64,000 bases of DNA from Pantoea wallisii. Its GTDB lineage: Bacteria > Pseudomonadota > Gammaproteobacteria > Enterobacterales > Enterobacteriaceae. The notes below the pieces were generated by a model. That model searched no databases. It had not been told where the DNA came from and saw nothing but the letters and a program-made list of their open reading frames with translations. Made by a program: the position numbers and the translations under genes. The stretch is taken from positions 1 to 64,000 of the forward strand of contig NZ_MLFS01000003.1 of NCBI RefSeq assembly GCF_002095485.1, read 5' to 3'. Below, piece by piece: positions 28,437-37,390 of this stretch (position 1 is the first letter of the stretch; every line of letters starts with the position of its first letter).

Positions 28437-29582
28437 ATGACTCAGCTATCCCCGCGCCATCGGCCCCACCTGTTTCGCAGCTTTTTTCAGGGCAGCTTCC
28501 CCTGCTCTACCGCCTGTCGCAGCGGCGGGCGACGGATTGATATGGTGATCAGCAGCGGTCATGACATGCTGCTGGAGCGAGATTACGCCTCGCTGGCGCA
28601 GTTAGGCCTGCACACGGCGCGTGATGGCGCACGCTGGCACCTGATTGAAGCCACGCCCAATGCGTATGACTGGCGCAGTTTCCTGCCGATGGTGCACGCG
28701 GCGGCGCGGCACAATATGCAGATCATCTGGGAGCTGGCGCACTTCGGCTATCCCGATCATCTGGATATCTGGAAAGCACCGTTCGTGGATCACTTTGGAC
28801 GCTTTGCCCGGGCAATGGCGCAGCTGATGCGCGATGAGGGCATTGAGCAGCCCTTTTTCACCCCCATCAACCAAATCTCCTTCTGGTCATGGGCCGGGGC
28901 CGATGTCTCCTGGCTTGATCCCTATGCCAGTGAACGCGGCCGCGAGCTAAAGCGCCAGCTGGTGCGCGCGTCGCTGGCGGCGATGTATGCGATTCGCGAG
29001 GTCTATCCTGACGCGCGTTTCGTCCTGACCGATCCGCTGGTGCAGATCGCTGCCGATCCTGATAACCCCGACAGCAAGCCATACGCGGATAGCCAGCATC
29101 AGGCGCAGTTCGAGGCCTGGGACTGGCTGGCCGGACGGAGCGCGCCGGAGCTGGGCGGACGTGAAGATTTTCTCGATATTCTAGGCCTCAACTACTACCC
29201 GGATAATCATTGGTTCTTCTCCGGCGCCACTATTCCGCCCGATCACGCGCACTATCAGCCGCTGCATCGCCTGTTGCTGCAGTGCTGGCAGCGCTATCAG
29301 CGCCCGCTGCTGCTGGCAGAGACCGGCGCAGAGGGTGATGCGCGAGCGCCATGGTTACGTCATATCAGTGAAGAAGCGCGACTGGCGCTGGAACAGGGTG
29401 TGGCGCTGGAGGGCGTTTCCCTCTATCCGGTGATTGAGTATCCGGCGTGGGCTGACGATCGCCGCTCACCGGGAGCGCTGCTGGGTTTAGGCGATGCCAA
29501 TGGCAACCGTACGCTGCATGAAGCGCTGGCGCTGGAGCTGCGCAGCCAGCAGATTAAGTGGCAGAACCGCCAGCAGGATTAA
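28437..29582 (+). CDS. GH1-like TIM-barrel protein with Gln in place of the acid/base Glu
   Basis: The 381-residue product resembles glycoside hydrolase family 1 (COG2723). It has TARDGARWHLIEATPNAYDW (R-x-x-x-x-W early strand), IIWELAHFGYP (the L-x-H-x-x-x-P strand), DILGLNYYPDNHW (the D-x-x-G-x-N-Y-Y motif), LLLAETGAEG with E295 at the nucleophile place, and late WADD. At the usual NEP acid/base site it reads TPINQISFW (N145, Q146). The early substrate-binding Gln of GH1 is also not seen. So it may be a lectin-like or altered hydrolase; substrate is unknown. There is no signal peptide. AGGAGAGG is a good ribosome site and a sigma-S-like -10 precedes it. Not part of the E. coli region. Confidence 0.75.
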   Translation: MTQLSPRHRPHLFRSFFQGSFPCSTACRSGGRRIDMVISSGHDMLLERDYASLAQLGLHTARDGARWHLIEATPNAYDWRSFLPMVHAAARHNMQIIWELAHFGYPDHLDIWKAPFVDHFGRFARAMAQLMRDEGIEQPFFTPINQISFWSWAGADVSWLDPYASERGRELKRQLVRASLAAMYAIREVYPDARFVLTDPLVQIAADPDNPDSKPYADSQHQAQFEAWDWLAGRSAPELGGREDFLDILGLNYYPDNHWFFSGATIPPDHAHYQPLHRLLLQCWQRYQRPLLLAETGAEGDARAPWLRHISEEARLALEQGVALEGVSLYPVIEYPAWADDRRSPGALLGLGDANGNRTLHEALALELRSQQIKWQNRQQD

Positions 29583-29752
29583 GTTTGTTGAGTCGTACGT
29601 GGGACAGACGGGCAGGTTTGTACATCCAGCCCGGAATCGGCAGGCTGCCGCACATCGGTTAACCAGGTCATGGTGAAGAGGAACACGACGCCAATTAAAC
29701 AGGCAGAAAGCAGGCCGATAATTGCAATCAGTTTGTCATCGCGGGATTCCAT
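29579..29752 (-). CDS. Small membrane protein (57 aa)
   Basis: From the ATG at 29752, with AAGGAG at 6 bp, this reads MESRDDKLIAIIGLLSACLI, continues GVVFLFTMTWLTDVR, and ends after a polar tail with one Cys (VQTCPSVPRTTQQT). One membrane helix (about residues 8-31) with a charged N-terminus fits a small inner-membrane protein. I do not recognise the family. The stop overlaps the GH1-like gene's end on the other strand. It lies 33 bp downstream of another tiny membrane-protein gene in the same direction, so they may be one operon. Confidence 0.65.
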   Translation of the reverse strand: MESRDDKLIAIIGLLSACLIGVVFLFTMTWLTDVRQPADSGLDVQTCPSVPRTTQQT

Positions 29753-29784
29753 CGACATCTCCTTGCGGGCCTACGCTGCAGGCC

Positions 29785-29919
29785 TCAGCTCATCCATAGC
29801 GTTATGATCAGGACAAAGATTATAAGCGTCACCGATGTCACTGCAAGCACCACAATGGCGAAGTGCGCGTCATCAAGCGGCTGGCGTAAAGGTTCGTCAT
29901 GATCGTCGGGTGAATGCAT
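29785..29919 (-). CDS. Small membrane protein (44 aa)
   Basis: This reads MHSPDDHDEPLRQPLDDAHF followed by AIVVLAVTSVTLIIFVLIIT and LWMS. The N-terminal half is acidic and His-rich, and the C-terminal half is one membrane helix. The layout resembles the tiny accessory subunits of respiratory oxidases and other small enterobacterial membrane proteins, but I cannot name a family. The ribosome site is weak (GAGTCACC). The stop is 33 bp before the next small membrane-protein gene. Confidence 0.5.
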   Translation of the reverse strand: MHSPDDHDEPLRQPLDDAHFAIVVLAVTSVTLIIFVLIITLWMS

Positions 29920-30051
29920 GGTGACTCAATAGCAAAAGGCGAGTTTCTCAGCAGGATTGCCGCACAGAGTGTAATGGAATAGTGATTAAGTTACAGAATT
30001 ATTTCGCTATGCAATGACAGCGGCGCGTCAGGCTACGCCGCTGTCGGTTGC

Positions 30052-32244
30052 TCAGAAGTCGTAGCTCATGCTGACTTTGAGCGTACGCGGATCGCCCTGC
30101 GCCAGGTAGGTGCCGGTATCGTCCACATTCGACCAGTATTTCTCATTGGTGACGTTCTCAACGCCCACGCGCCATACCATATCATTCTGATTAACCTTCA
30201 TGCGGTAGCGCACGCCAAGATCCAGCGTTGTGTAGCTATCCAGCTTCAGGGTATTGGCAGAGTTAGCGTATTGTGAACCGCTGTGGTTGAGCAGCGCCGT
30301 GGCCGTCAGCCCCTCGATCGGTTTGATGTCATACTCAGCGCCCAGCACGTAAGTGTAGCGCGGTACGCCAATAGCCTGTTTACCGTCATAAGTGCCGCCG
30401 TTGGTTCTCTTCATCACCGGATCGATCCAAGTCGCGCTGGCATTCAGGCGCAGCCCCAGCACCGGCTCGCCGAACACATTGGCTTCCAGGCCGCGATGGC
30501 GCTGTTCACCGTCCATCACATAGACATTGTCACTGTTGATGATGCCGGAGGGTTTCTGAATCTCAAACAGACCCAGCGAGCCACCGATGCGGCCAAAATC
30601 GGTTTTCACGCCAATTTCATTCTGCTTCGAGTGAGCCACGCCCGTGACGGTACCGTAGTTAACCGCATCTTTAGGCGCGGTTTCACCCGGCTGCAGCGCT
30701 TCGGTGTGGTTAGCGTAGAACGCAACCTCTTTCCACGGCTTATACACCACGCCGTAGGTCGGCATCCAGCGGTCGTTGGTATAGCGCGAGTCGACGTTCT
30801 CGGCACCCGTGTTGTAGTTATAGCTGCGCACCACTACTTTCTGATGACGCGCACCCACGGTAAACAGCAGCGTATCGTCAAATAAGCCCAGCGTATCGCT
30901 CAGCAGATATCCCTGCGTACGGGTGCGTGAAGTGGTAAGCGGATCGGAGAATTTGCCGCCCGCGAACGTCGCGGCGGGCTCTGCCACATCGCCGCTGTTG
31001 TAAATATTAAACGGCGTGCCGACCAGCGACATGTTGTAGGCGTTTTTTGCATTTGTGGTGAGCGCAGAGTAGCCCACGTTGACTTTGTGGCTGACCCATC
31101 CCGTATGGAAATCACCGCGCAGGCCAACCATACCGCTCATGTTGTCCTGAATGCGGTTGGAGTAGAAGCTGCTGATGCTGCCGTCACCGTTACTGTTCGT
31201 AATGGTGGGCGCGCCGTAGTTACCGGTTTCATGCGCGTGCTGCGCACCAAGCCCGGCATAGGCTGTCCAGCTGTCGGTAATATCGTACTCCGCTTTGGCC
31301 ATGCCAAACTCAGATTCCATATCGCTGTACACCCATTTCTGGCTGTAGTTGTGCGAATTGGACGGTACGGCCGGGATGACGCCCGCGCCGGCAAATTTCA
31401 CCCCTTGCAAACCGCCGTGGAAGCTCTTTTTCTGGTAACCCACATCCAGTGAGGTCCGCAGCCGATCGCCACGGTAATCAAGCCCTACGGAGGCAGCCGT
31501 GGTACGTTTCTTCTCACCGTCAACGCCGGTTTCGCCTTCACGGTGTACCGCATTCAGGCGTACACCAAACTGATTGTTATCGCCGAAGCGGCGTCCCACA
31601 TCCAGCGTGCCGCCGACCTGTGATGAAGAGGTGTAATCAACGCCAACGCGCGTAATGGGCGCCTCTTCCGCATGTTTTGGCTCCAGGTTGATCATACCGC
31701 CGACGCCCGATGAGGCCGCACCGTTTACCAGACTGTTCGCGCCTTTAAAGATCTCGACGCGATCAATGAGCGAAGCATCCATCACCTGACGCGGCACAAC
31801 GCCCGCTAACCCGCCGTACGTCATATCGTCGCCGTCGAGCTCAAAGCCGCGAATGCGGTAGCTCTCAGCAAAGTTGCCGTAGCCTTTAACGTTTTGTACG
31901 CCCGCATCGTTACGCACTACATCAGCAATGGTTTGCGCCTGCTGGTCCTGAATCATCTTTGAGGTGTAGCCGATCACATTGAACGGCACATCCATGGCGT
32001 TCTGCTCACCGAGCATGCCGAGACGGCCGCCGTGTGCAATCTGTCCGTCAAGGAAAGCCGGCACTACATCATTACCGCCGGGCCTGAAATCGCTCTCTGG
32101 CGTGGCGGTTACGGTAAGCGCCTGCTGCTCTTTTTGAGTGGTGTTGGTGTGAGTTGTTGCAGCCATCACTGGCAAACAACCGGCGCTAACCATTACAGCC
32201 AGCAGCGTCGGTTTCAGTCCGGGATTGAAAGGCGGTTTGCGCAT
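30052..32244 (-). CDS. TonB-dependent siderophore receptor (FcuA/FhuA-like)
   Basis: This is an outer-membrane ferric siderophore receptor driven by TonB. The 730-residue product has a signal peptide ending VMAATTHT, and a TonB-box-like ALTVTATPE (about residue 42). A plug domain follows (QTIADVVRNDAGVQNVKGYG, SYRIRGFELDGDDMTYGG, VEIFKGANSLVNGAASSGVG), then a beta-barrel ending in aromatic SMSYDF. Overall it looks most like the ferrichrome-type receptors FcuA and relatives; a hydroxamate ligand is an inference. A Fur-box-like sequence lies 27 bp before the start. No siderophore synthesis or ABC transport genes are adjacent. Confidence 0.9.
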   Translation of the reverse strand: MRKPPFNPGLKPTLLAVMVSAGCLPVMAATTHTNTTQKEQQALTVTATPESDFRPGGNDVVPAFLDGQIAHGGRLGMLGEQNAMDVPFNVIGYTSKMIQDQQAQTIADVVRNDAGVQNVKGYGNFAESYRIRGFELDGDDMTYGGLAGVVPRQVMDASLIDRVEIFKGANSLVNGAASSGVGGMINLEPKHAEEAPITRVGVDYTSSSQVGGTLDVGRRFGDNNQFGVRLNAVHREGETGVDGEKKRTTAASVGLDYRGDRLRTSLDVGYQKKSFHGGLQGVKFAGAGVIPAVPSNSHNYSQKWVYSDMESEFGMAKAEYDITDSWTAYAGLGAQHAHETGNYGAPTITNSNGDGSISSFYSNRIQDNMSGMVGLRGDFHTGWVSHKVNVGYSALTTNAKNAYNMSLVGTPFNIYNSGDVAEPAATFAGGKFSDPLTTSRTRTQGYLLSDTLGLFDDTLLFTVGARHQKVVVRSYNYNTGAENVDSRYTNDRWMPTYGVVYKPWKEVAFYANHTEALQPGETAPKDAVNYGTVTGVAHSKQNEIGVKTDFGRIGGSLGLFEIQKPSGIINSDNVYVMDGEQRHRGLEANVFGEPVLGLRLNASATWIDPVMKRTNGGTYDGKQAIGVPRYTYVLGAEYDIKPIEGLTATALLNHSGSQYANSANTLKLDSYTTLDLGVRYRMKVNQNDMVWRVGVENVTNEKYWSNVDDTGTYLAQGDPRTLKVSMSYDF

Positions 32245-32270
32245 GGATATCCCCTAATGCAAAACATACT

Positions 32271-32290
32271 GAGAATCATTATTATTGCTG
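32271..32290 (-). promoter_or_regulatory. Fur-box-like operator of the TonB receptor
   Basis: On the coding strand CAGCAATAATAATGATTCTC shares the ATAATGAT core with the Fur consensus GATAATGATAATCATTATC. It lies just upstream of the receptor gene, which fits iron repression. Confidence 0.65.
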
Positions 32291-32434
32291 TTTGCGATTA
32301 TGCGGGGTGCGGTGCTAAATGCAAGCGAAATCCTGCAGGGAGAGATCATGAGCGTTCGCCACTGATGGCGAACGTTAATGTGGGTATCCTGGTTTTAGCC
32401 GAATGTAAGGCGATCGGTTACTGCGGTACGGCCC

Positions 32435-33805
32435 TCAACCCTGCCAGCCGCCGCCCAGCGCGCGGTAGAGATCGATCTGCGCCAGCAGCAGCGTATTTTT
32501 CACGGAGACAATATTGAGCTGCGTCGTGAACAGCGTGCGCTGCGCATCGAGTTCATCAAGATAAGAGGCGTAACCGTTCTGATAGCGGTTATGGGCAATA
32601 CGGTACGCTTCAGCCACAAAGCGCGCCTGCTGCTCCAGCTCGGTAAGCTGCTGCTCACTGCGGCGAATGGCATCCATTGCGTCATCCACTTCCGAGAAGG
32701 CGTTGCGCACCACTTTTTCATAGCCGTAAAGCGCCTGATTGCGCGAGGCCATCGCCACGTCAACCTGCGCGGTGAGCGCTTCACGATTGAGTAACGGCGC
32801 CAGCACGCTCCCGCCTATGCTCCACAGACGGAACGGATTTGCCAGCAGCTCATGCAGATGACTACTTTGCAGCGTGCCGCTGGCGGTCAGGTTGAGCGAT
32901 GGCAACAGCTGAGCCTTCGCCGAGTCCAGCGAGGCATCGGCGGCCAGCAGCTGGCGCTGCGCCTGCACGATATCCGGGCGACGATTCAGCAGCTGCGAGG
33001 GCAGCAGCGCCGGCAGCGTCTGCGGCCGGATATGATCAAACTGGCTATTGCGCGCAATGGCGCGCGGATTCATCCCTACCAGCACGCTTAGCGCGTTCTC
33101 CTGCTGCTCAATCTGATGCTGCAACTGCGGCACCTGCGCTTTGGCGGTTTGATACTCTGAGGCGGCATGCATCCACTCGAGCCGGGAGGTGTAACCCGCC
33201 TCAAACTGACGCTGCGCCAGCTTAAGCGAGTTCTCCCGCGTTGCCAGCGTCGCTTCGGTCACGCGCAGCTGCTCATCCAGCGCGCACAGGCTGAGATAGC
33301 CGGAGGCTACCGAACTGGCTACGGTCAGTTCTGCCGCAGACGCTGCGGCGCGTTGCGCATCCAGCGTAGCCTGCGTGGCGCGGATGCTGCTACTGCGGCT
33401 GCCCCACAAATCGACGTCGTAGCTTGATTGCAGCAGTCCCTGAAACACTGCGCTCTCATAGGGCTCTCCGGTCGCGGATGAGAGCGCACGCTGATGCGTC
33501 GCCGCCACGCCCGCAGAGAGCGTCGGGAAGTTATCGCCCTGTGCGGCACGCAGCTGAGCACGGTATTGATCGACGCGGGAGCGGGCGATCAAGATATCGC
33601 TGTTGTGCTGCAGCGCCTGCTCCACCAACCGGTTAAGCTGATTATCACCAAAAGCTTGCCACCACTGCGCCTCCGGCGCGGCGTGCGGCCCGACCTGCTG
33701 CCGCCAGCTATCCGGAATCGGTAGAGACGATGGCGCTCTCTCCACCTCCGTGGCGCAGCCGCTCAGCATCAGCGCGCTAAGCGAGGCCAGCAGTAGCCGC
33801 TTCAT
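32435..33805 (-). CDS. Outer-membrane efflux lipoprotein (NodT/OprM family)
   Basis: This is the outer-membrane channel of a tripartite exporter. The 456-residue product has a lipoprotein signal (MKRLLLASLSALMLSGCATE, lipobox LSGC) and two repeats of the TolC-type alpha-barrel, with the typical NRRPDIVQAQRQLLAADASL segment (about residue 275) and NRYQNGYASYLDELDAQRTL near the end. It begins inside the end of the HlyD-family gene (ATGA, 4-bp overlap) and is the last gene of the marR efflux operon. Confidence 0.92.
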   Translation of the reverse strand: MKRLLLASLSALMLSGCATEVERAPSSLPIPDSWRQQVGPHAAPEAQWWQAFGDNQLNRLVEQALQHNSDILIARSRVDQYRAQLRAAQGDNFPTLSAGVAATHQRALSSATGEPYESAVFQGLLQSSYDVDLWGSRSSSIRATQATLDAQRAAASAAELTVASSVASGYLSLCALDEQLRVTEATLATRENSLKLAQRQFEAGYTSRLEWMHAASEYQTAKAQVPQLQHQIEQQENALSVLVGMNPRAIARNSQFDHIRPQTLPALLPSQLLNRRPDIVQAQRQLLAADASLDSAKAQLLPSLNLTASGTLQSSHLHELLANPFRLWSIGGSVLAPLLNREALTAQVDVAMASRNQALYGYEKVVRNAFSEVDDAMDAIRRSEQQLTELEQQARFVAEAYRIAHNRYQNGYASYLDELDAQRTLFTTQLNIVSVKNTLLLAQIDLYRALGGGWQG

Positions 33806-34893
33806 GGCGCATCCTTGTGCGGTTCAGCCGCAGTATCAATGTTCACTTCCACAGACATACCGGGGCGCAACTGCTGCAGGTCATCACCCAGAATTCTGAT
33901 CCGTACCGGAATACGTTGGGCAATTTTGACAAAGTTACCGGTGGCGTTATCCGGCGAAATGGCGCTGAACTCTGAACCGGCCGCGGGCGAAATAAACTCA
34001 ACGCGGCCATCAAAGCGTCTCCCCTCCAGCGCGTCCACGCGGATGGTCACCGGCAGGCCGGGACGCACCCGCGCCAGCTGCGTCTCTTTGAGGTTAGCGA
34101 TAATCCATTTGTTATCCGGAACGACAGAGGTCAGGCGCGTGCCAGCGGTAACCCAGGTTCCCTTGCGTACTGAAAGCTGCCCCAGCTGGCCGCTGTCCGG
34201 CGCAATAATCCGCGTGTTCGCCAGATCGATCCGGGCCAGCTCCAGGGCGGCTTTCGCGCTGGCAACGTCACCCTCCAGCGAGGCGCGATTGACGATGACC
34301 GTTTGCAGATTCTGCTGCGACACGGCCACCTGCGCTTCCGCCTGACGCATCTGCGCCTGGCCCTGCGCATTGGCGGCGCGTGATGCATCGCGCTCGCGTA
34401 CCGAGAGCGAGCCGTCAGCAGCCAGATTTTCCACACGTTTGAGATCGAGGCCGCTTTTCAGCGCCTGGGCTTTGGCATTCTCCAGCGCGGCTTTATTACT
34501 GGCAATGGTCGCCTCAGCGCTGCGGCGCTGCTGCTGGTTATTGTTCAGCGCGGCGATTTTCATGTCGAGCTGCGCCTGGGCCTGATGCACCCGCTGGCGG
34601 TAGATGCGATCGTCAATGGTCATCAGCAGCTGGCCTTTGGTCACCGGTTGTAGATCCACCACATTCACCTCTGTAAGGTAACCACTCACCTGCGGGCTGA
34701 TAAAGGTTACCTGCCCGCGCACATAGGCGTTCTCCGTTGACTGAACGGTGCTGGTGAACGGCCACAGCTGCCAGGCATAGAGGATAACCAGTACGCCGAC
34801 AATCACGATACCGCTGCCTGCGGCAATGGAGAGAATGCGCCGCCGGTTAGTGCGCTCGCGCTCTGCAGCCTGAAGATCGTCCTGTTGACTCAT
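33802..34893 (-). CDS. EmrA/HlyD-family periplasmic adaptor
   Basis: This is the membrane-fusion protein that links the inner-membrane pump to the outer-membrane channel. The 363-residue product has a short cytoplasmic start, one membrane helix (RILSIAAGSGIVIVGVLVIL), the lipoyl half-motif ENAYVRGQVTFISPQVSGYL, a long Ala/Gln coiled-coil hairpin, the second half (IIAPDSGQLGQLSVRKGTWV) and the beta-barrel domain. It overlaps the genes on both sides by 4 bp, so the three pump parts are translationally coupled. Confidence 0.93.
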   Translation of the reverse strand: MSQQDDLQAAERERTNRRRILSIAAGSGIVIVGVLVILYAWQLWPFTSTVQSTENAYVRGQVTFISPQVSGYLTEVNVVDLQPVTKGQLLMTIDDRIYRQRVHQAQAQLDMKIAALNNNQQQRRSAEATIASNKAALENAKAQALKSGLDLKRVENLAADGSLSVRERDASRAANAQGQAQMRQAEAQVAVSQQNLQTVIVNRASLEGDVASAKAALELARIDLANTRIIAPDSGQLGQLSVRKGTWVTAGTRLTSVVPDNKWIIANLKETQLARVRPGLPVTIRVDALEGRRFDGRVEFISPAAGSEFSAISPDNATGNFVKIAQRIPVRIRILGDDLQQLRPGMSVEVNIDTAAEPHKDAP

Positions 34894-36575
34894 GATGTCT
34901 CCGTTCGGTTTTCTGAAGTCGCCTGCTGGCGCTGTTCAATGAGGTTGTGGCGCGCCTGCCGCCAGTTGAGATAGCGCTGACGCGTCAGGCGCCACAGCAC
35001 CCACATCAGCGTGATCAGCGCCAGCGCGGCGGTCAGCAGATAAGTATCGTTATACGCGAGCACATTCGCCTGCAGCGTGGCGATGGTCTGCAGCTGGCTG
35101 GTGCTCTGCGCCGTGAGCAGCGCACTGTCGGTTAGCTGATTACGGAAGAGCGCGCTGTATTGACTGAGTCGATCAACGACGTTGGGATCAAGTTGCGACA
35201 GCTGATCGCCCAGCAGGCTGGAGTGATACTTTTCACGCCACGTCTGGAAGGTGCCGAGAATCGCCGATCCAATCAATCCGCCGAGGTTCTGGCTCATGCC
35301 AAACAGCACCACAAAACTGACCAGGTTTTTGGGCTGCGTCACCACCCCGCCGATACCCAGCAGCATAGCCGGCGCAAGGAAAAAGGCGCTGCTAAAGCCG
35401 AGCAGGAACTGACTGATATAGAGATTATTCGCGCGCGTCAGCGGACTGGATTGCGCATCCATCAGCGAGGCGACAATCATGATGGCGAGCGAGGTCACAA
35501 TCGGCCAGCTGAGGTGGTTAGGCTTGATGGTCAGGGCGCTAGCGACCATGCCGCAGATCACCCCGGAAATGATGGCCAGCGCCAGCCCCTGCATCTGGTC
35601 GTTAAGCAACCCGAGCTGCTGCAGGAAACCCACCGCGCCGGTATTCTGCTCCGCCAGCACAATGCGCATCATGATCATGACAATGCCCAGCCGCACCATC
35701 ATGCCGTTACTCAGCCAGCGGGTATTGATCAGCGGATTGGCGCGATTATGTTCCACCACCACCGCGGCGACAATCAGCACCAGCGAAAGCGCCAGGCAAA
35801 CGCCAAGCCATGGCGTGCTGAACCACCACTCAATGCGCCCCAGAGACAGCACGCCGCACAGCAGCGCCATGCCCGGCGCCAGCAGCATGAAGGTGACAAA
35901 ATCCATTTTTTCGAACGCTTTGATGCGATCGCCGGGCGGCAGCTTCACTACCAGTACGCAGCCCAGCGCAATCAGCGCCAGCCCGAGCTCAAACAGATAC
36001 AATCCGCGCCACTCCTCCAGCTGGAGCAGCTCGGTTGAGAACAGCCGCGCCAGCGGGATGGCCAGCTGCGAAGCGGTAATCCCGATGACCAGCGCCTTCA
36101 GCCGGTGCTTTGCCGGCCACGCCTGAATCTGATAATAGATCCCCAGCGAACTGAGCGCCGCGCCCACCATACCGTGTGCGGTGCGCACAATGATCGCCGA
36201 GCTGAGATCGTTGGCCAGGATATGGAAAAACGCCACGATGACATACAGCACCAGAAAGGCTTCGGTGAACAGGCGCAGGCCAAACTGCTGGCGGAATTTC
36301 ACCAGCAGCAGGTTAATAGAGATATTGCCCATGACATACACCGCCGGCAGCCAGGCAATCTCATTGGTGTAAGCGGCAAAGGTGCCCTGCAGGTTGGTAA
36401 GGTTGGCGGTGACCAGCGCGTTACTCAGCGCGCCGGTGATTGAGATGAGCAAGCCGATCAGGCCAAAGGCCACGCGCTTTGTCGGCGAGTGCAAAGGGGT
36501 TGACGGCGATCCCGGCAGCATCGGTTTTTCATGTGGCAGCCACTCACGCTGCGCATAGGGATTGCGCTTCGCCAC
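34890..36575 (-). CDS. EmrB-like DHA2 family MFS efflux pump
   Basis: This is a 14-helix drug:H+ antiporter of the DHA2 family. The 561-residue product starts with GTG at 36575 (VAKRNPYAQREWLPHEKPML), 2 bp after the marR stop. It has a 40-residue polar N-terminus, then helices with the family's AYTNEIAWLPAVYVMGNISI (helix 2 region), and a late FLLGFSSAFFLAPAMLLGIG. Sequence character is closer to the larger EmrB/aromatic-acid type pumps than to E. coli EmrB itself. Substrates cannot be told from sequence. Confidence 0.92.
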   Translation of the reverse strand: MAKRNPYAQREWLPHEKPMLPGSPSTPLHSPTKRVAFGLIGLLISITGALSNALVTANLTNLQGTFAAYTNEIAWLPAVYVMGNISINLLLVKFRQQFGLRLFTEAFLVLYVIVAFFHILANDLSSAIIVRTAHGMVGAALSSLGIYYQIQAWPAKHRLKALVIGITASQLAIPLARLFSTELLQLEEWRGLYLFELGLALIALGCVLVVKLPPGDRIKAFEKMDFVTFMLLAPGMALLCGVLSLGRIEWWFSTPWLGVCLALSLVLIVAAVVVEHNRANPLINTRWLSNGMMVRLGIVMIMMRIVLAEQNTGAVGFLQQLGLLNDQMQGLALAIISGVICGMVASALTIKPNHLSWPIVTSLAIMIVASLMDAQSSPLTRANNLYISQFLLGFSSAFFLAPAMLLGIGGVVTQPKNLVSFVVLFGMSQNLGGLIGSAILGTFQTWREKYHSSLLGDQLSQLDPNVVDRLSQYSALFRNQLTDSALLTAQSTSQLQTIATLQANVLAYNDTYLLTAALALITLMWVLWRLTRQRYLNWRQARHNLIEQRQQATSENRTETS

Positions 36576-36577
36576 GG

Positions 36578-37009
36578 TTATACGCTTCCTAACCGGTCAA
36601 GCAGCTGCTGCAACACCTTCTCGGTTATCGCCAGCTCTGCCGGTTCGACATCCTTCAGCAACTGCGCCCGCAGCGCGTCCGCCTGCGTTTTTACTTCAGC
36701 GAAGGCCACGCTGCCCTGTTCGGTCAACACCAGCAGGCGTTTACGTCGGTCCTCTTTTGGCTGTACGCGCGCCAGCAGCTGCTGTTTCACCAGCCGATCC
36801 ACCAGCGGCACCACGCTGGCCTCCTCCAGGCCCAGCAGCTGCGCCAGCGCTTTCTGCGTGGGAGGCTCTGTGGCGGTGGCTACGCTGGCGATGGCCAGCC
36901 AGCTGCTCATACTGAGGCCGCTCTCTTTGAGGCGACGATCAACCGCTAACCGCCAGGCGTGCGCGGTCAGATGAAGCAGACGTGAGAAGGGTTGAGGATA
37001 ATCGCTCAA
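36578..37009 (-). CDS. MarR-family repressor of the efflux operon
   Basis: The 143-residue winged-helix protein (MSDYPQPFSRLLHLTAHAWR) has the MarR core QKALAQLLGLEEASVVPLVD (helix-turn-helix, about residues 53-72) and the wing VQPKEDRRKRLLVLTEQG with the conserved D-x-R. It is the first gene of the operon marR - MFS - HlyD - OM factor, 2 bp before the MFS start. MarR repressors encoded this way usually control their own operon and release DNA on binding an aromatic substrate of the pump. A palindrome lies upstream. Confidence 0.93.
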   Translation of the reverse strand: MSDYPQPFSRLLHLTAHAWRLAVDRRLKESGLSMSSWLAIASVATATEPPTQKALAQLLGLEEASVVPLVDRLVKQQLLARVQPKEDRRKRLLVLTEQGSVAFAEVKTQADALRAQLLKDVEPAELAITEKVLQQLLDRLGSV

Positions 37010-37026
37010 AGCGTAGCGGCCTAATG

Positions 37027-37040
37027 GTTAGAGGTCTAAC
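37027..37040. promoter_or_regulatory. Likely MarR operator
   Basis: GTTAGA-GG-TCTAAC is a perfect inverted repeat 18 bp before the marR start, the place expected for an autoregulatory operator. Confidence 0.6.
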
Positions 37041-37344
37041 TAAATATGTGCGTAATTATAATCGAACGCCGGCACGAAAGAAAAGCGCATCTCTCCTGTG
37101 CAAATTTAGTCGCCCCTGAACTGAATTGCCAATTTGACTTAAGCACAAAAAAACGCCATTTTTCAGTGTTGTACACGTTGTGTGTATAAGTTTTATTGTA
37201 AATAATTACTCATTCAATTCATATAGATAGTAAAATAAGCACAAAATGCTCACGCTCTCCATTGTACAAGTTACCCGACATTGTATAACTTTCTCCGCCA
37301 TGAATCGGATAACGATTCAGTAACGAATGATGCACGTTGCGTCG
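37041..37344. other. AT-rich divergent control region between marR and the ariR-like gene
   Basis: No gene is visible. The segment is markedly AT-rich (37140-37290) with many TGTATAA/TTGTACA-like stretches, such as ACATTGTATAACTTT around 37280. It must hold the promoter for the marR operon and for the rightward transcript that meets the hairpin at 37345. Confidence 0.5.
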
Positions 37345-37390
37345 CCTCTGAAGGTGCTGTGGATTTCCACCTTCAGAGGTGTCTTTTTTG
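37345..37390 (+). terminator. Strong hairpin plus T tract upstream of the ariR-like gene (sRNA end or attenuator)
   Basis: CCTCTGAAGGTG / CACCTTCAGAGG is a perfect 12-bp stem with an 11-base loop, followed by TGTCTTTTTTG. It is a complete rho-independent terminator about 100 bp before a rightward gene, with no gene between it and the promoter region to its left. It therefore ends either a small RNA of roughly 100 nt or a leader. Confidence 0.8.

Noticed and set aside
35160-36038. Long open frame opposite the DHA2 pump gene (292 codons)
   Set aside because: Shadow of the pump gene; composition is dominated by His and Gln, with no family character.
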